Of a stretch of 64,000 nt of DNA, positions 30,820 to 41,923 are shown in pieces. The position numbers and the translations under genes were made by a program. Every line of letters begins with the position of its first letter. The first letter of the stretch is position 1. The notes beneath the pieces are model-generated. The model did not search any database and was not told where the DNA came from. It saw only the letters and a program-made list of their open reading frames with translations. This DNA is from Erwinia persicina NBRC 102418 (GTDB lineage Bacteria; Pseudomonadota; Gammaproteobacteria; Enterobacterales; Enterobacteriaceae), in the NCBI RefSeq assembly GCF_001571305.1, contig NZ_BCTN01000008.1:62001-126000 (forward strand), in the 5' to 3' direction.

Positions 30820-33800
30820 ATGGATGTGATCACGTTTATCCTGCGCTTGCCTTTTACCCTGCTAAAAGCGCTGTGCTGGCTCCTGTCGCGGTTTTTTCGC
30901 ATGCTGGGATGGCTGCTACGCCCGCTGCTGGGTGAGGTTAACTGGCGTGCCCCACGCTGGGTAACGCCCCTGAAGCGCAGCGTTGCCCGTCTGGAGCAGG
31001 GTGTTGAGCGACATCCGAAGAAGATTGCCCTTGGCGTACTGCTGCTGATCGCCGCAGGAGTGGCTGGTATCTATGGCTGGCACGCGTGGCAGAACCGTCC
31101 TAAGCCGATTGAAGTCGCACCGCTGACCATCCAGCAGAGCAGCGCACAGGCAGTCAACCCGGAGGCGGTTGACTACAGTGCGGCTAAACCCGCCGTACAG
31201 ACGCTGACGCTCCGGTTTAACCAGTCCGTGGCCCCGGTCACCCAGGTCGGTAAAAAGATCACCGAGGGGATCCGTATTCGCCCATCGCTGGCCGGTGAGT
31301 GGCAGTGGCAGAACGCCTGGACGCTGGTCTTTACCCCGGCGCAACCGCTGCCGATGGGCGCGGGCTACGAGGTCACGCTGAAACCTGACACGCTGCTGGC
31401 CCCCCAGATCCGTATTGACCAGACCAGCTATACCTTTACTGTCCCCGCTTTTGACTATCAGATTGCCAGTAGCGAGTACTATCAGGATCCGCAGGACAAC
31501 AGCCAGCATAGCGCGATTTTTAACCTCAGGTTTACTGCCCCTGCTGATGTGCAGAGCGTGGAAAAACAGCTCTCGCTGGGCCTGACGGCAGCCCGTGGCC
31601 AGCCTGAGCAGCCGCTGAAATACAGCGTGACCTGGGATGAGAAGAAGCTCAATGCCTGGGTGCGTTCTTCTGCTTTACAGCCGATGGATCACGGCGGTGC
31701 GGTGCATCTGCAGGTCAACAGCGGGGTCACACCTTCGCATCCCGGCAATCCGGTAACGCGTAAGACCAACGGCTGGGTAAACGTGCCGAATCTCTACAGC
31801 CTGAGCCTGAATGATATCAGCGCTGAAGTGGTGGATAAGCCAGGCAGCCAGGGCGAACGCGCGCTGATTGTCGGCTTCAGCGATGCCGTGCGCGACGCAG
31901 ACGTCAGGAAAGGGGTCAGGGCCTGGCTGCTGCCAGAGAAAGATCCGCGACGCCCCGCCAGTCAACAGACAGATGAGGCCTATACCGTCTGGGATCAAGA
32001 CAATGTCGATCAGAGTATCATTGACCGCTCTCCGGCTGTGCCGTTAAGCCTGAATGACGCAGAAGAAACCTGGCAGGCGCAGTTCAGCTTTAAATTTGAT
32101 GCCCCGGCTAAACGCTACCTGCTGGTGTTGACCGATAACGCGATGACGTCCAGCGGCGGCTACAAAATGGCTGAAAAAGCCTGGCGCGTGGTTCAGGTGC
32201 CGGACTATCCGAAGCTGCTACAGTTTGCCGCCCAGGGGGCACTGCTGTCGGTCAACGGCGATAAACGCATCAGCGTGGCAGCGCGCAATGTGCCGGGGCT
32301 GCGTGTCGACATTAAGCGGGTTATCCCCAGTCAGTTACAGCACATCGTTTCGTTTAAAAGCCGGCAGTTCGCATCGGCCGATTTTAACCGCCTGAACGAT
32401 GAGTACTTTACCGAGCGCTTCCGCTACCAGACGACGGTCAATAACGACAAACCGGGCGAGGTCAGCTATCAGGGCGTTGACCTGTCGCGCTATCTCTCTA
32501 CCCGTCCGGACTCTCATCGCGGCGTGTTCCTGCTGACCCTGTCTGAATGGTCACCGCAGCAGAAAGAGCCTGAGCCAGGCGAAGAGGAGTATCAGGAAGA
32601 GGACGGACAGCAGGAAAGCACCGGCGACTCTCGCTTTGTGGTGGTGACCGATCTGGGCATCATTGCCAAGCGTTCGCAGGATAAAACCCGCGATCTGTTT
32701 GTTCAGTCGATCAGCAGCGGTCAGCCGGTCGCCGGGGCGCAGGTGTCGGTGGTGGCAAAAAATGGCGAAAAACTGCTGACCCGTCAGACCGGTGAGGACG
32801 GGCACGTCAGCTTCCCGTCGCTGGAGGTTTATACCAGCGAACGCGAAGCGGTGATGTTCCTTGTGGAAAAAGACGGGGATGTCTCCTTCCTGCCGACCGG
32901 ACGGGATAACGACCGCGGCCTGGATTTCTCCCGCTTTGACGTCTACGGCGAAACCACTCCGGATGACACCCGCACCCTCGGCAGCTATCTTTTCTCGGAC
33001 CGGGGTGTCTATCGTCCCGGCGATACGTTCCATATAGGTATGATCACCCGTGCCGCTGACTGGGCCGTGCCGGTGGGCGGCATTCCGGTGCGTGCTGAAA
33101 TACGTGACCCGCGCGATAAGCTGATGCGTACTGTTCCGCTGACCCTCAGTGCCAGTGGCTTTAACGAGCTGAGTTTCACCACTGAAGAGAGCTCGCCGAC
33201 GGGAGAGTGGAATATTTACCTTTATCTGCCGGGGAAAGACGATGACTCCACGCGTCTGCTCGGCAGTACGTCGGTCAACGTGAAAGAGTTCGAGCCTGAC
33301 CAACTGAAGGTCCGACTGACCCTGACCCCGGCTCATCAACAGGGCTGGGTTAAACCGGATGCGCTGAAAGCCAGTATTGACGTGCAGAATCTGTTCGGTA
33401 CCCCGGCGCAGGGGCGCCGCGTGGCATCTAAAATGACCCTGCGTCCGGTATACCCGGCCTTTGATCGCTATGCAGACTACGCCTTTTATGAAGCGCGTTC
33501 GGCCAGCGAAGGTTATGAAACTGAACTGGAAGACAGCACCACCGACGAAAACGGGGCCGCTGCGATCAAGCTGGATCTGAGCGGATTTGGTGAGTCGACC
33601 TACCAGCTGCAGCTGCTGTCAGAAGCCTTTGTCGCCGGGGGCGGTCGTTCCGTCGCGGCCACGGCCCGCACGCTGGTCTCTCCCTATGATTACCTGATCG
33701 GTGTAAAAGCCGACGGCGATCTGGGGTACATCCATCAAAACGCCGTGCGCAATGTCAATCTGATCGCCATCGATCCGTCACTGGACACCCTGGCGATTAA

Positions 33801-36774
33801 CGGCCTGTCGCTACATCTTCTGCAGCAAAAATACCTGTCGGTACTGACCCGGCAGGAGTCAGGGGTCTATAAGTATCAGTCGAAGCTGAAAGAGATCCCG
33901 CTGTCGGAAACGCCACTTGATATACCTGCCAGCGGTCATACCTTCGCTCTGGCCACCGACAAACCGGGTGACTACGTGCTGGTGGTGGAAAATGCCCAAG
34001 GTGAGGTGCTGAACCGTATCGCTTACAGTGTGGCCGGTAACGCCAACCTGACCCGCTCCCTCGACCGCAATGCGGAGCTGAAACTGAAGCTGAACAGCGA
34101 CACGTATCAGCCGGGCAGTGAGATTGAAGTGGCGATCAACGCGCCTTATACAGGCAGCGGACTGATCACCATCGAAAAGGATCGGGTTTACAGCTGGCAG
34201 TGGTTCCACACCACCACCACCAACTCGGTACAAAAGATCCGTATTCCAGCCGGGCTGGAGGGCAATGCCTATATCAACGTGCAGTTTGTGCGTGATATTA
34301 ATTCGGACGAAATCTTTATGAGCCCGCTGAGCTATGGGGTCATGCCGTTTAAAATCAGTAATGATGCGCGTAAGAACAGTCTGCAACTGGCGGCCCCGGC
34401 GGTGATCAAACCGGGCGACGATCTGACGGTCGACGTCACCACCGACGGACCGCAGCAGGTAGCGGTATTTGCGGTGGATGAAGGGATCCTGCAGGTTGCA
34501 CGCTATCGCCTGACCGATCCGCTGGACTACTTCTTCCGCAAGCGTGAACTGAATGTGGAAAGCTCACAGATCCTCGATCTGATCCTGCCGGAGTTCAGCA
34601 AGCTGATGTCGCTGACCTCTGCGCCGGGTGGTGACGGTGGCGAAGGGCTGGATCTGCATCTCAACCCGTTTAAACGCAAGCGCGACAAGCCGGTCGCTTT
34701 CTGGTCGGGCATCACTGACGTGAACGGGCAGGCACGGTTTAGCTGGCCAGTGCCAGACTACTTCAATGGCAGGATCCGCGTGATGGCCATTTCGGTTACG
34801 GCGGATAAAATCGGGAAAGCCGAAACCGGCACCACCGTACGTGATGACATGATTCTGACGCCAAACGTTCCGGCGATGGTGGCCCCCGGGGATGAATTTG
34901 ACGTCAGCGTGGGCGTCAGCAATAACCGCGAAGGGCAGGGGAATGACAAACTGCCGGTGACGATCAGCGTCACGCCACCGCCTCAGCTTGAGGTGGTAGG
35001 GCAGGCCGCGCAGCCGCTGCAACTGGCGGCAAAACAGGAGGGCGTGGTCAGCTTCCGTCTGCGTGCCAAAGCTGAACTGGGCGATGCGCCACTGGTCTTC
35101 AGCGCGCAGTATGCGGATAAAACCAGCCGGCGCACGCTAAGTACCTCTGTACGTCCGGCAATGCCGTTCCGTATCCAGACGGTGATGGGACGGATGAACG
35201 GCAGTCAGCAGCAGGTGGATAACCTGCGCCTGATGTTTGATGCCTTTGCGCAGCGCCAGGCGTCGGTTTCGAATTCACCGCTGGTGCTGACCAGCGGCCT
35301 GGCAACGTACCTGGCGAACTACCCCTATTACTGTTCTGAACAGATTGTCAGCCAGTCCATCCCGCTGCTGTTGCAAAGCGAACATCCCGAGCTGCGCAAC
35401 GGGCTGGATGCCGCTAACGTGCGCCAGCAGCTGAAGGGCATTCTCGACGTGCTGCGCTCCCGACAGAATGGTGAGGGCGCTGTGGGTCTGTGGATGGCGA
35501 CCCCGCAGGCGGATCCGTTTATTACGCCGTATGTGGTGCAGTACCTGCTGGAGGCAAAAGCCGCCGGTTATCCGCTGCCTGCCGGTATGCTGGAGGAGGC
35601 CAACGTTGCGTTGCGTTCGCTGGCCGCCAGCGGTTATGACGATCTCTATCACCTGCGACTGCGTGCCTGGGCGGTTTATCTGCTGACGCGTCAGGGTGAG
35701 ATCACCACCAGTGCGCTCGGCGCAGTGCAGGAAACGCTGAAAAAACGCTATCCCGACAGCTGGCAGACCGATCTCAGTGCACTCTATCTGGCCTCGTCCT
35801 GGCGCTTACTGAAGGCCGATGATGAAGCGGAACGGCTGTTTGAGCCGGGCTGGCAGGCGCTGAATAAGGCGTATGACAAAAGCTGGTGGACACAGAACTA
35901 CTACGATCCGCTGGTTCAGGATGCCACCCGGCTGTATCTGATCACCCGCCACTTCCCGGAAAAAGTGGCCGCGATCCCACCGCAGCTGCTGGAAAACATG
36001 GTCATGGCTCTGCGCGAAGAACGTTACACTACCTTCTCAGCGGCAATGAGCATTCTGGCGCTGGAAAGCTATTCTGAGCAGGTCGCGAAGCAAAACGATG
36101 CGGCAGCGCTGACCATCAACCAGTTGGGGCGCGATAACCGCACTCCGCAGTTGATCTCGGCACTACAGGGGCGCTTCGCCCAGGGGAACTTCAGTTCAGC
36201 GGCGGCAGCCGTTCAGTTCCGAAACGCCGGAAACGCACCGGCCTGGTATGTGGTTACACAGGCCGGTTACGACAGGGAAACCCCGCAGAAGGCGATCAGC
36301 CGGGGTCTTGAAATCAGCCGCGACTACACCGACGCCGCCGGTAAAACGGTCGACAAGGTCACGCTGGGGCAAACCCTCAATGTCCACCTGAAAATCCGCG
36401 CTAATTCGACAGCGGCACTGAGCAATCTGGCGATTGTGGATCTGCTGCCGGGTGGTTTCGAGGTGGTTCAGCAGACGCCGCCTCCGCCGGAAGCCGGCGA
36501 GGATGAAAGCACTGATGCCGCATCAGCAGGGTGGCAGTCACCGCTGGCGGTCAGTGGCTCCACCTGGGCGCCGGACTACAGCGACATTCGTGAAGATCGG
36601 GTGATTATTTACGGTAGCGCCACTACGGAACTGCAGGAATTCGTTTACCAGATCAAAGCGACCAATACCGGCAGCTTTGTTATCCCTCCGGCGTACGGTG
36701 AGGCGATGTACAATCGTGACATTCAGGCCATGTCAGCCAGTAGCGGAAAAATCACGGTGGTGGCAGCTGAATAG
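30820..36774 (+). CDS. giant alpha-2-macroglobulin family protein (YfhM-like)
   Basis: A 1984-residue protein, about 330 longer than E. coli YfhM (1653). Bacterial alpha-2-macroglobulins trap host or rival proteases in the periplasm by a thioester that binds the attacker. The thioester motif CSEQ is intact (Cys1505, Gln1508) with the conserved YPYYCSEQIVSQ context. Instead of a lipoprotein signal it has an N-terminal membrane anchor (about residues 65-82, IALGVLLLIAAGVAGIYGW), preceded by a basic amphipathic segment. Repeated beta-domains fill the rest, with an acidic low-complexity insert near residues 585-605. The pbpC gene follows 24 bp later, the usual pairing. Confidence 0.88.
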   Translation: MDVITFILRLPFTLLKALCWLLSRFFRMLGWLLRPLLGEVNWRAPRWVTPLKRSVARLEQGVERHPKKIALGVLLLIAAGVAGIYGWHAWQNRPKPIEVAPLTIQQSSAQAVNPEAVDYSAAKPAVQTLTLRFNQSVAPVTQVGKKITEGIRIRPSLAGEWQWQNAWTLVFTPAQPLPMGAGYEVTLKPDTLLAPQIRIDQTSYTFTVPAFDYQIASSEYYQDPQDNSQHSAIFNLRFTAPADVQSVEKQLSLGLTAARGQPEQPLKYSVTWDEKKLNAWVRSSALQPMDHGGAVHLQVNSGVTPSHPGNPVTRKTNGWVNVPNLYSLSLNDISAEVVDKPGSQGERALIVGFSDAVRDADVRKGVRAWLLPEKDPRRPASQQTDEAYTVWDQDNVDQSIIDRSPAVPLSLNDAEETWQAQFSFKFDAPAKRYLLVLTDNAMTSSGGYKMAEKAWRVVQVPDYPKLLQFAAQGALLSVNGDKRISVAARNVPGLRVDIKRVIPSQLQHIVSFKSRQFASADFNRLNDEYFTERFRYQTTVNNDKPGEVSYQGVDLSRYLSTRPDSHRGVFLLTLSEWSPQQKEPEPGEEEYQEEDGQQESTGDSRFVVVTDLGIIAKRSQDKTRDLFVQSISSGQPVAGAQVSVVAKNGEKLLTRQTGEDGHVSFPSLEVYTSEREAVMFLVEKDGDVSFLPTGRDNDRGLDFSRFDVYGETTPDDTRTLGSYLFSDRGVYRPGDTFHIGMITRAADWAVPVGGIPVRAEIRDPRDKLMRTVPLTLSASGFNELSFTTEESSPTGEWNIYLYLPGKDDDSTRLLGSTSVNVKEFEPDQLKVRLTLTPAHQQGWVKPDALKASIDVQNLFGTPAQGRRVASKMTLRPVYPAFDRYADYAFYEARSASEGYETELEDSTTDENGAAAIKLDLSGFGESTYQLQLLSEAFVAGGGRSVAATARTLVSPYDYLIGVKADGDLGYIHQNAVRNVNLIAIDPSLDTLAINGLSLHLLQQKYLSVLTRQESGVYKYQSKLKEIPLSETPLDIPASGHTFALATDKPGDYVLVVENAQGEVLNRIAYSVAGNANLTRSLDRNAELKLKLNSDTYQPGSEIEVAINAPYTGSGLITIEKDRVYSWQWFHTTTTNSVQKIRIPAGLEGNAYINVQFVRDINSDEIFMSPLSYGVMPFKISNDARKNSLQLAAPAVIKPGDDLTVDVTTDGPQQVAVFAVDEGILQVARYRLTDPLDYFFRKRELNVESSQILDLILPEFSKLMSLTSAPGGDGGEGLDLHLNPFKRKRDKPVAFWSGITDVNGQARFSWPVPDYFNGRIRVMAISVTADKIGKAETGTTVRDDMILTPNVPAMVAPGDEFDVSVGVSNNREGQGNDKLPVTISVTPPPQLEVVGQAAQPLQLAAKQEGVVSFRLRAKAELGDAPLVFSAQYADKTSRRTLSTSVRPAMPFRIQTVMGRMNGSQQQVDNLRLMFDAFAQRQASVSNSPLVLTSGLATYLANYPYYCSEQIVSQSIPLLLQSEHPELRNGLDAANVRQQLKGILDVLRSRQNGEGAVGLWMATPQADPFITPYVVQYLLEAKAAGYPLPAGMLEEANVALRSLAASGYDDLYHLRLRAWAVYLLTRQGEITTSALGAVQETLKKRYPDSWQTDLSALYLASSWRLLKADDEAERLFEPGWQALNKAYDKSWWTQNYYDPLVQDATRLYLITRHFPEKVAAIPPQLLENMVMALREERYTTFSAAMSILALESYSEQVAKQNDAAALTINQLGRDNRTPQLISALQGRFAQGNFSSAAAAVQFRNAGNAPAWYVVTQAGYDRETPQKAISRGLEISRDYTDAAGKTVDKVTLGQTLNVHLKIRANSTAALSNLAIVDLLPGGFEVVQQTPPPPEAGEDESTDAASAGWQSPLAVSGSTWAPDYSDIREDRVIIYGSATTELQEFVYQIKATNTGSFVIPPAYGEAMYNRDIQAMSASSGKITVVAAE

Positions 36775-36798
36775 TCCTGCAGCGAGGCGTTTGCTGCG

Positions 36799-39114
36799 AT
36801 GAAACGGCTGCTGCAAAATCTGGCGGTGGCGCTGGGATTACTGGCGCTGCTGCTGGCAGGCATCCGGCTTTGGCCGCACCCGCCCCTGTCCTTCGGGGTG
36901 CCGCTGTCAACGGCGTGGTATGACCGGCACGGTACGCTGCTGCGTCTGTCGCTGGCCAGTGACGACCGCTATCGCCAGTGGACGCCGCTGGAGGCTATTT
37001 CGCCGCTGGCGGTGGACGGACTGCTGCTACATGAAGACCGCTGGTTTTATTATAATCCCGGCGTCAATCCGCTGAGTCTGGCGCGGGGCTTCTGGCGTAG
37101 CTATGTGCTGGGAGGCAGCCGGCAGGGAGGATCGACGATCACCATGCAGCTGGCCCGTATGCACTGGAAGCTCAATACGCGTTCACCCGGCGGCAAGATG
37201 GTTCAGGTGTTACGGGCAATCCAGCTCGAACTGAGCTATTCCAAGCACGATATTCTGGAGGCCTATCTCAACGCTGCACCCTACGGGCGTAACATTGAGA
37301 GCATCGGCGCGGCCAGCCTGATCTATTTTAACAAACCGCCGGCACAGTTGACGCTGGCAGAGGCGCTGACGCTGGCGGTGCTGCCTCAGTCACCCAGCCT
37401 GAGGATGGATCCCCGCAGCGGTGAGGCCAGCCCCCCGCTGATGCAGGCGCGTAACCGTCTTTTCCAGCGATGGCAGCACGCCTATCCCACCGACAGTAGC
37501 CAGCAGGCCCTGTTCAGATTGCCGCTGGCCCTGCGCCAGCCGCAGAATCTGCCCTATATCGCTCCCCACTTTGTTGAACAGTTGCAGAACGGTGATCGGC
37601 CGGCACGGGTTGACACCACGCTTGATGCTGGCCTGCAACAGCTGGTGGAAAAACAGGTCAACGCGTTTATCCGTCGTAATCAGAGTCGGGGCATCCACAA
37701 TACGGCCGTACTGCTGGTGGACAGCCGCGATATGGGCGTGCGGGCGCTGGTTGGGTCAGCCGACTACTACAATCGGCAGATACAGGGCCAGGTCAACGGC
37801 ACCAATGCCCGACGCTCACCGGGATCGGCACTGAAACCGTTTATTTATGCGTTGGGCATGGAGCAGGGGATCTTACATCCGATGACGGTACTGAAAGACG
37901 TCCCTTACTCTTTTGGCAGCTATGCGCCGGAAAATTTTGACCGCCGCTTCCTCGGGCCGGTGACCGCCACCGATGCGCTGAATTTCAGCCGTAACATCCC
38001 GGCGGTGACCATCGCCTCCCGGCTGCGCCAGCCGGGGTTTTATCAGTTTCTTCAGCTGGCTGGCATCAGCGGACTGGCCAGTGAGAAACATTACGGTCTG
38101 TCGCTGGTGCTGGGCGGAGGAGAAGTGACGGCGCAGGAGCTGGCAAAACTCTATGCCATGCTGGCGAACCGGGGTGAACTGCGTGCGCTGCGGATGCGGG
38201 AAAACGCGCCTCAGCCACCGGGATTCCGGTTGCTGAGTGAGGAGTCCAGCTTTATGACGCTGGATATTTTACGCCAGCACCGTCGACCGGGGGATACGCT
38301 GGCGCAGCGTCCGTCATCGCTACCGGTGTACTGGAAAACGGGAACGTCATGGGGCTTTCGTGATGCCTGGAGCGTGGGGATATTTGGCCCGTATGTGCTG
38401 GTGGTGTGGCAGGGGAACTTTAACAGTCAGGGGAATAATGCGTTTGTGGGCGTGGAAGCTGCCGCGCCGCTGTTCTTCAATATTATTGATAGCGTGATTG
38501 CCAGCTATCCCGGACTGCGTGAGCCTGAACATCGCTTTCCACCGCATCTGAAGCGCGTGGAAATTTGCCTGCCCAGCGGCGATCTGCCGACGCAGTGGTG
38601 TCAGCAGCGCGGCCGCAGCTGGTTTATCCCCGGCAAATCACCGATAAAAGTGGATACGGTTTACCGGCCCCTGCGCCTTGACAATCAGAGCGGCCAGCCA
38701 GTCTGTGCCCCCTGGGATCCGCAAACCAGCCATATTGAGGTATTTGAGTTCTGGCCGTCTGATCTGGCTCAGGTCTTTATGCAGGCGGGGCTGCCTAAAC
38801 GTTCCCCGCCGTCAGTAAGCTGCCAGCAGGGTGCGGTCGAGGGCGATGCGCCGCGCATCACATCGCCGCTGAAACATACGACTTACCAGTTACGGCAGTC
38901 GCAAAAGGGGCGTGACACGATCAGCTTTAGTGCAGTGACCGATGCAGACAGCAGCACCGTTTACTGGTTTGTCGACGATGTATACCTTGGCTCAAGCGCC
39001 AGTAAAACGCCCCTCGACTGGCGGCCTTCCCGCCCCGGAAAATACCGCATCCGTGCGGTTGACGATCGTGGCCGGGCCGACAGCCGGGTGATTAATGTGG
39101 CGTTAATCCGCTAA
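36799..39114 (+). CDS. pbpC: penicillin-binding protein 1C
   Basis: Bifunctional peptidoglycan glycosyltransferase/transpeptidase-like protein of 771 residues (E. coli 770). A membrane anchor (residues 8-25) precedes the GT51 domain with LLHEDRWFYYNPG (catalytic Glu) and GGSTITMQLARM. The penicillin-binding domain has SPGSALKPF (SxxK), NFSRN (SxN) and YWKTGTSWGFRDAW (KTG). The C-terminal BiPBP_C domain (about 690-771) is diagnostic of PBP1C. Pairing with the alpha-2-macroglobulin suggests repair of wall damage when the envelope is attacked; this is a published proposal for the family, not shown by the sequence. Confidence 0.96.
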   Translation: MKRLLQNLAVALGLLALLLAGIRLWPHPPLSFGVPLSTAWYDRHGTLLRLSLASDDRYRQWTPLEAISPLAVDGLLLHEDRWFYYNPGVNPLSLARGFWRSYVLGGSRQGGSTITMQLARMHWKLNTRSPGGKMVQVLRAIQLELSYSKHDILEAYLNAAPYGRNIESIGAASLIYFNKPPAQLTLAEALTLAVLPQSPSLRMDPRSGEASPPLMQARNRLFQRWQHAYPTDSSQQALFRLPLALRQPQNLPYIAPHFVEQLQNGDRPARVDTTLDAGLQQLVEKQVNAFIRRNQSRGIHNTAVLLVDSRDMGVRALVGSADYYNRQIQGQVNGTNARRSPGSALKPFIYALGMEQGILHPMTVLKDVPYSFGSYAPENFDRRFLGPVTATDALNFSRNIPAVTIASRLRQPGFYQFLQLAGISGLASEKHYGLSLVLGGGEVTAQELAKLYAMLANRGELRALRMRENAPQPPGFRLLSEESSFMTLDILRQHRRPGDTLAQRPSSLPVYWKTGTSWGFRDAWSVGIFGPYVLVVWQGNFNSQGNNAFVGVEAAAPLFFNIIDSVIASYPGLREPEHRFPPHLKRVEICLPSGDLPTQWCQQRGRSWFIPGKSPIKVDTVYRPLRLDNQSGQPVCAPWDPQTSHIEVFEFWPSDLAQVFMQAGLPKRSPPSVSCQQGAVEGDAPRITSPLKHTTYQLRQSQKGRDTISFSAVTDADSSTVYWFVDDVYLGSSASKTPLDWRPSRPGKYRIRAVDDRGRADSRVINVALIR

Positions 39115-39334
39115 TTTCAGACGGATCCGCAGGCGCTTTTCTGGTCTTCGATCGTTCGCCTGCGTAAAATAGCCGCAGGCAGGGGAAAAAATGTCGCGAT
39201 GGGGATCGGGTTTTTCGATAAATTATTGAATCTCCGGTAGGCATCTCTCGCGATGCCCCCTATAATCTGCGGCCATTTTCCCGGCCGGGAACCGTTTTCG
39301 CGGCTAAACTCGAAAGATAATACAGGGGTCAACA

Positions 39335-39766
39335 ATGACTATTGAGCGTACATTTTCCATCGTAAAACCAAACGCTGTGGCAAAGAATGTGATCGGTGCC
39401 ATCTTCAACCGTTTTGAAAGCGCTGGCTTCAAAATCGTTGGCAGCAAAATGCTGCACCTGAGCAAAGAGCAGGCTGAGGGTTTTTACGCGGAACACCAGG
39501 GCAAGCCCTTCTTTGATGGTCTGGTTGAATTCATGACCTCTGGCCCGGTGGTGGTTTCCGTACTGGAAGGTGAAAATGCCGTGCAGCGTCATCGTGACCT
39601 GATGGGCGCGACGAACCCGGCGAACGCGCTGGCCGGCACCCTGCGTGCTGACTACGCGGACAGCTTTACCGAGAATGCGACCCACGGTTCTGATTCTGCC
39701 GAATCTGCTGCCCGTGAAATCGCTTATTTCTTCGGTGAAGGTGAAATCTGCCCGCGCACCCGTTAA
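39335..39766 (+). CDS. ndk: nucleoside diphosphate kinase
   Basis: Balances nucleoside triphosphate pools by phosphate transfer through a phospho-histidine. The active histidine is in [20 protein letters not shown], and the N-terminus [19 protein letters not shown] matches E. coli; length 143 in both. ATG 39335 follows a GGGG-containing leader. The 220 bp between pbpC and ndk hold no gene or clear terminator. Confidence 0.97.
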   Translation: MTIERTFSIVKPNAVAKNVIGAIFNRFESAGFKIVGSKMLHLSKEQAEGFYAEHQGKPFFDGLVEFMTSGPVVVSVLEGENAVQRHRDLMGATNPANALAGTLRADYADSFTENATHGSDSAESAAREIAYFFGEGEICPRTR

Positions 39767-39934
39767 TCCGGCTGCCTGGCGGAACGGGGTTTACAAAAAA
39801 AGTGAGTTTGCTCCTTTAACCCTTATCACGTCATGAGTACAATAATGCGCCCCTGAGCTGTGTTCGGGGGCGCTTCTATTTTATTCACTCCAAACCCAGT
39901 GCCATAACGTGTAACAACGAGGCCAGAGAAAATT

Positions 39935-41104
39935 ATGTCAGAACTTATTGTGACGCCGTCGTCTGCATCTCCTGCAATCGCCACCCCTAAAAAAGAAAAA
40001 GTGAATCTGCTCGACCTTAACCGTCAGCAGATGCGTGAGTTTTTTGCCGGTATGGGGGAAAAGCCGTTTCGTGCCGATCAGGTCATGAAGTGGATCTATC
40101 ACTACTGCTGTGATGACTTCGATGAGATGACCGACATCAACAAGGTTTTCCGTAACAAGCTGAAAGAGGTCGCTGAAATCCGTGCACCGGAAGTGGCTGA
40201 AGAGCAGCGCTCGACAGATGGCACTATTAAATGGGCTATCCAGGTCGGCGGCCAGCAGGTCGAAACCGTTTATATCCCCGAAAAAGACCGCGCCACGCTG
40301 TGTGTTTCTTCCCAGGTGGGCTGTGCGCTGGAGTGTAAGTTCTGCTCGACGGCGCAGCAGGGGTTTAACCGCAACCTGCGTGTATCCGAAATTATTGGTC
40401 AGGTGTGGCGTGCGGCGAAAATTATCGGTGCCACCAAAGTCACCGGCCAGCGTCCCATCACCAACGTGGTAATGATGGGCATGGGGGAGCCGTTGCTCAA
40501 CCTGACTAACGTGGTGCCGGCGATGGAAATCATGCTCGATGACTTTGGTTTCGGCCTGTCAAAACGTCGCGTGACGCTGTCAACATCCGGCGTGGTGCCG
40601 GCGCTGGATAAGCTGGGTGATATGATCGATGTTGCACTGGCGATCTCGCTTCATGCACCGAATGACACAATTCGTGACGAAATAGTGCCGATCAATAAAA
40701 AGTACAATATTGAAACGTTCCTGGCCTCGGTTAGCCGTTATATCGGCAAGTCCAACGCTAATCAGGGGCGCGTCACCATCGAGTACGTCATGCTCGATCA
40801 CGTCAATGACAGTACTGATAATGCCCATGAGCTGGCCGCCTTGTTGAAAAACACACCGTGTAAAATTAACCTGATCCCATGGAACCCCTTCCCGGGCGCA
40901 CCTTATGGTCGCAGTTCGAACAGTCGCATCGACCGCTTCTCTAAAGTGTTGATGGATTATGGATTTACTACTATTGTGCGTAAAACCCGTGGTGATGATA
41001 TCGATGCTGCCTGCGGCCAGTTAGCCGGGGACGTCATTGACCGTACCAAGCGCACGCTGAGAAAGAAAATGGCCGGTGAAGCGATATCTGTGAAGGCGCT
41101 CTGA
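39935..41104 (+). CDS. rlmN: dual-specificity 23S rRNA/tRNA methyltransferase RlmN
   Basis: Radical-SAM enzyme that methylates C2 of A2503 in 23S rRNA and A37 in some tRNAs. The [4Fe-4S] motif CxxxCxxC is in [15 protein letters not shown], and the methyl-carrying cysteine lies near the C-terminus in [11 protein letters not shown]. Length 389 (E. coli 384), with the extra residues at the N-terminus. It needs an iron-sulfur cluster, of interest because the isc locus in this window lacks its scaffold genes. Confidence 0.97.
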   Translation: MSELIVTPSSASPAIATPKKEKVNLLDLNRQQMREFFAGMGEKPFRADQVMKWIYHYCCDDFDEMTDINKVFRNKLKEVAEIRAPEVAEEQRSTDGTIKWAIQVGGQQVETVYIPEKDRATLCVSSQVGCALECKFCSTAQQGFNRNLRVSEIIGQVWRAAKIIGATKVTGQRPITNVVMMGMGEPLLNLTNVVPAMEIMLDDFGFGLSKRRVTLSTSGVVPALDKLGDMIDVALAISLHAPNDTIRDEIVPINKKYNIETFLASVSRYIGKSNANQGRVTIEYVMLDHVNDSTDNAHELAALLKNTPCKINLIPWNPFPGAPYGRSSNSRIDRFSKVLMDYGFTTIVRKTRGDDIDAACGQLAGDVIDRTKRTLRKKMAGEAISVKAL

Positions 41105-41191
41105 AACCCAGCCTTTTCTGTTGCTGAACCATGTTGACCCTGGTGAAATTGGCGTACGATAGTTCGCTCATGGAGACAGGGAGTCATCGTC

Positions 41192-41923
41192 ATGCGCACA
41201 GGGAGGGTAGCCATTCTGCTGATGCTGCTGCTGGCGGGGTGCCGGACATCACCCCAGCAGGATGGGCTGGTTGAAACCCGGATTCAGTTAGGGTTGGCTT
41301 ATCTGGCACGCGGCGATAACGAGGCCGCGCACAGGAATTTACAGCGCGCGCTCGATATTGCCCCCGGGGATTACCGTAGCCAACTGGCAATGGCACGCTA
41401 CCGGCAGCAGACAGGTGACACCAGCAGGGCGCAGCAACATTATCGTCGCGCCCTTAAATTAGCAGCGCAAAACAGCTATGTGCTTAATAATTACGGTGCG
41501 TTTCTCTGCGGATTAGGGCAGTATGATGCGGCACAACGGCAGTTCAGCAGGGCCATGGATGATTCGACCCACGGGCTTCGTGCCGACAGTGTTGAAAATT
41601 CGGGCTACTGTTTTTTGAATGCCGGTCAACATGAAAAAGCCTATAACGCACTGACGGACGCGGTGCGGGCCGAGCCTGCTAAAGGAATGCCTATGCTGGC
41701 AGAAGCTGAAAAGCGATTTGGAGAGGGGAAACGCGCAGAATCGCGGCTCCTGTTGGATATCTACCAACAACACTTTCCGGTTTCGGCAGAAAGCCTGTGG
41801 TTACAGATTCGCTTCGCCGCGCAGGCAAATCTACTCGATGACGTTCAACTTTATGGGGTACAGCTTGCGCGAATTTTTCCACACTCGATACAGTACCAGC
41901 ATTTTTTAGCTAATGAATACTGA
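41192..41923 (+). CDS. pilW: type IV pilus biogenesis lipoprotein PilF/PilW-like
   Basis: A 243-residue outer-membrane lipoprotein: signal with lipobox LLLAGC (Cys17), then tetratricopeptide repeats (for example [20 protein letters not shown] and [20 protein letters not shown]). PilF/PilW assists assembly of the PilQ secretin ring in type IV pilus systems. E. coli K-12 has no gene here; many other gamma-proteobacteria have pilW between rlmN and rodZ. It overlaps rodZ by 11 bp, suggesting coupling. No other pilus genes are in the window. Confidence 0.85.
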   Translation: MRTGRVAILLMLLLAGCRTSPQQDGLVETRIQLGLAYLARGDNEAAHRNLQRALDIAPGDYRSQLAMARYRQQTGDTSRAQQHYRRALKLAAQNSYVLNNYGAFLCGLGQYDAAQRQFSRAMDDSTHGLRADSVENSGYCFLNAGQHEKAYNALTDAVRAEPAKGMPMLAEAEKRFGEGKRAESRLLLDIYQQHFPVSAESLWLQIRFAAQANLLDDVQLYGVQLARIFPHSIQYQHFLANEY

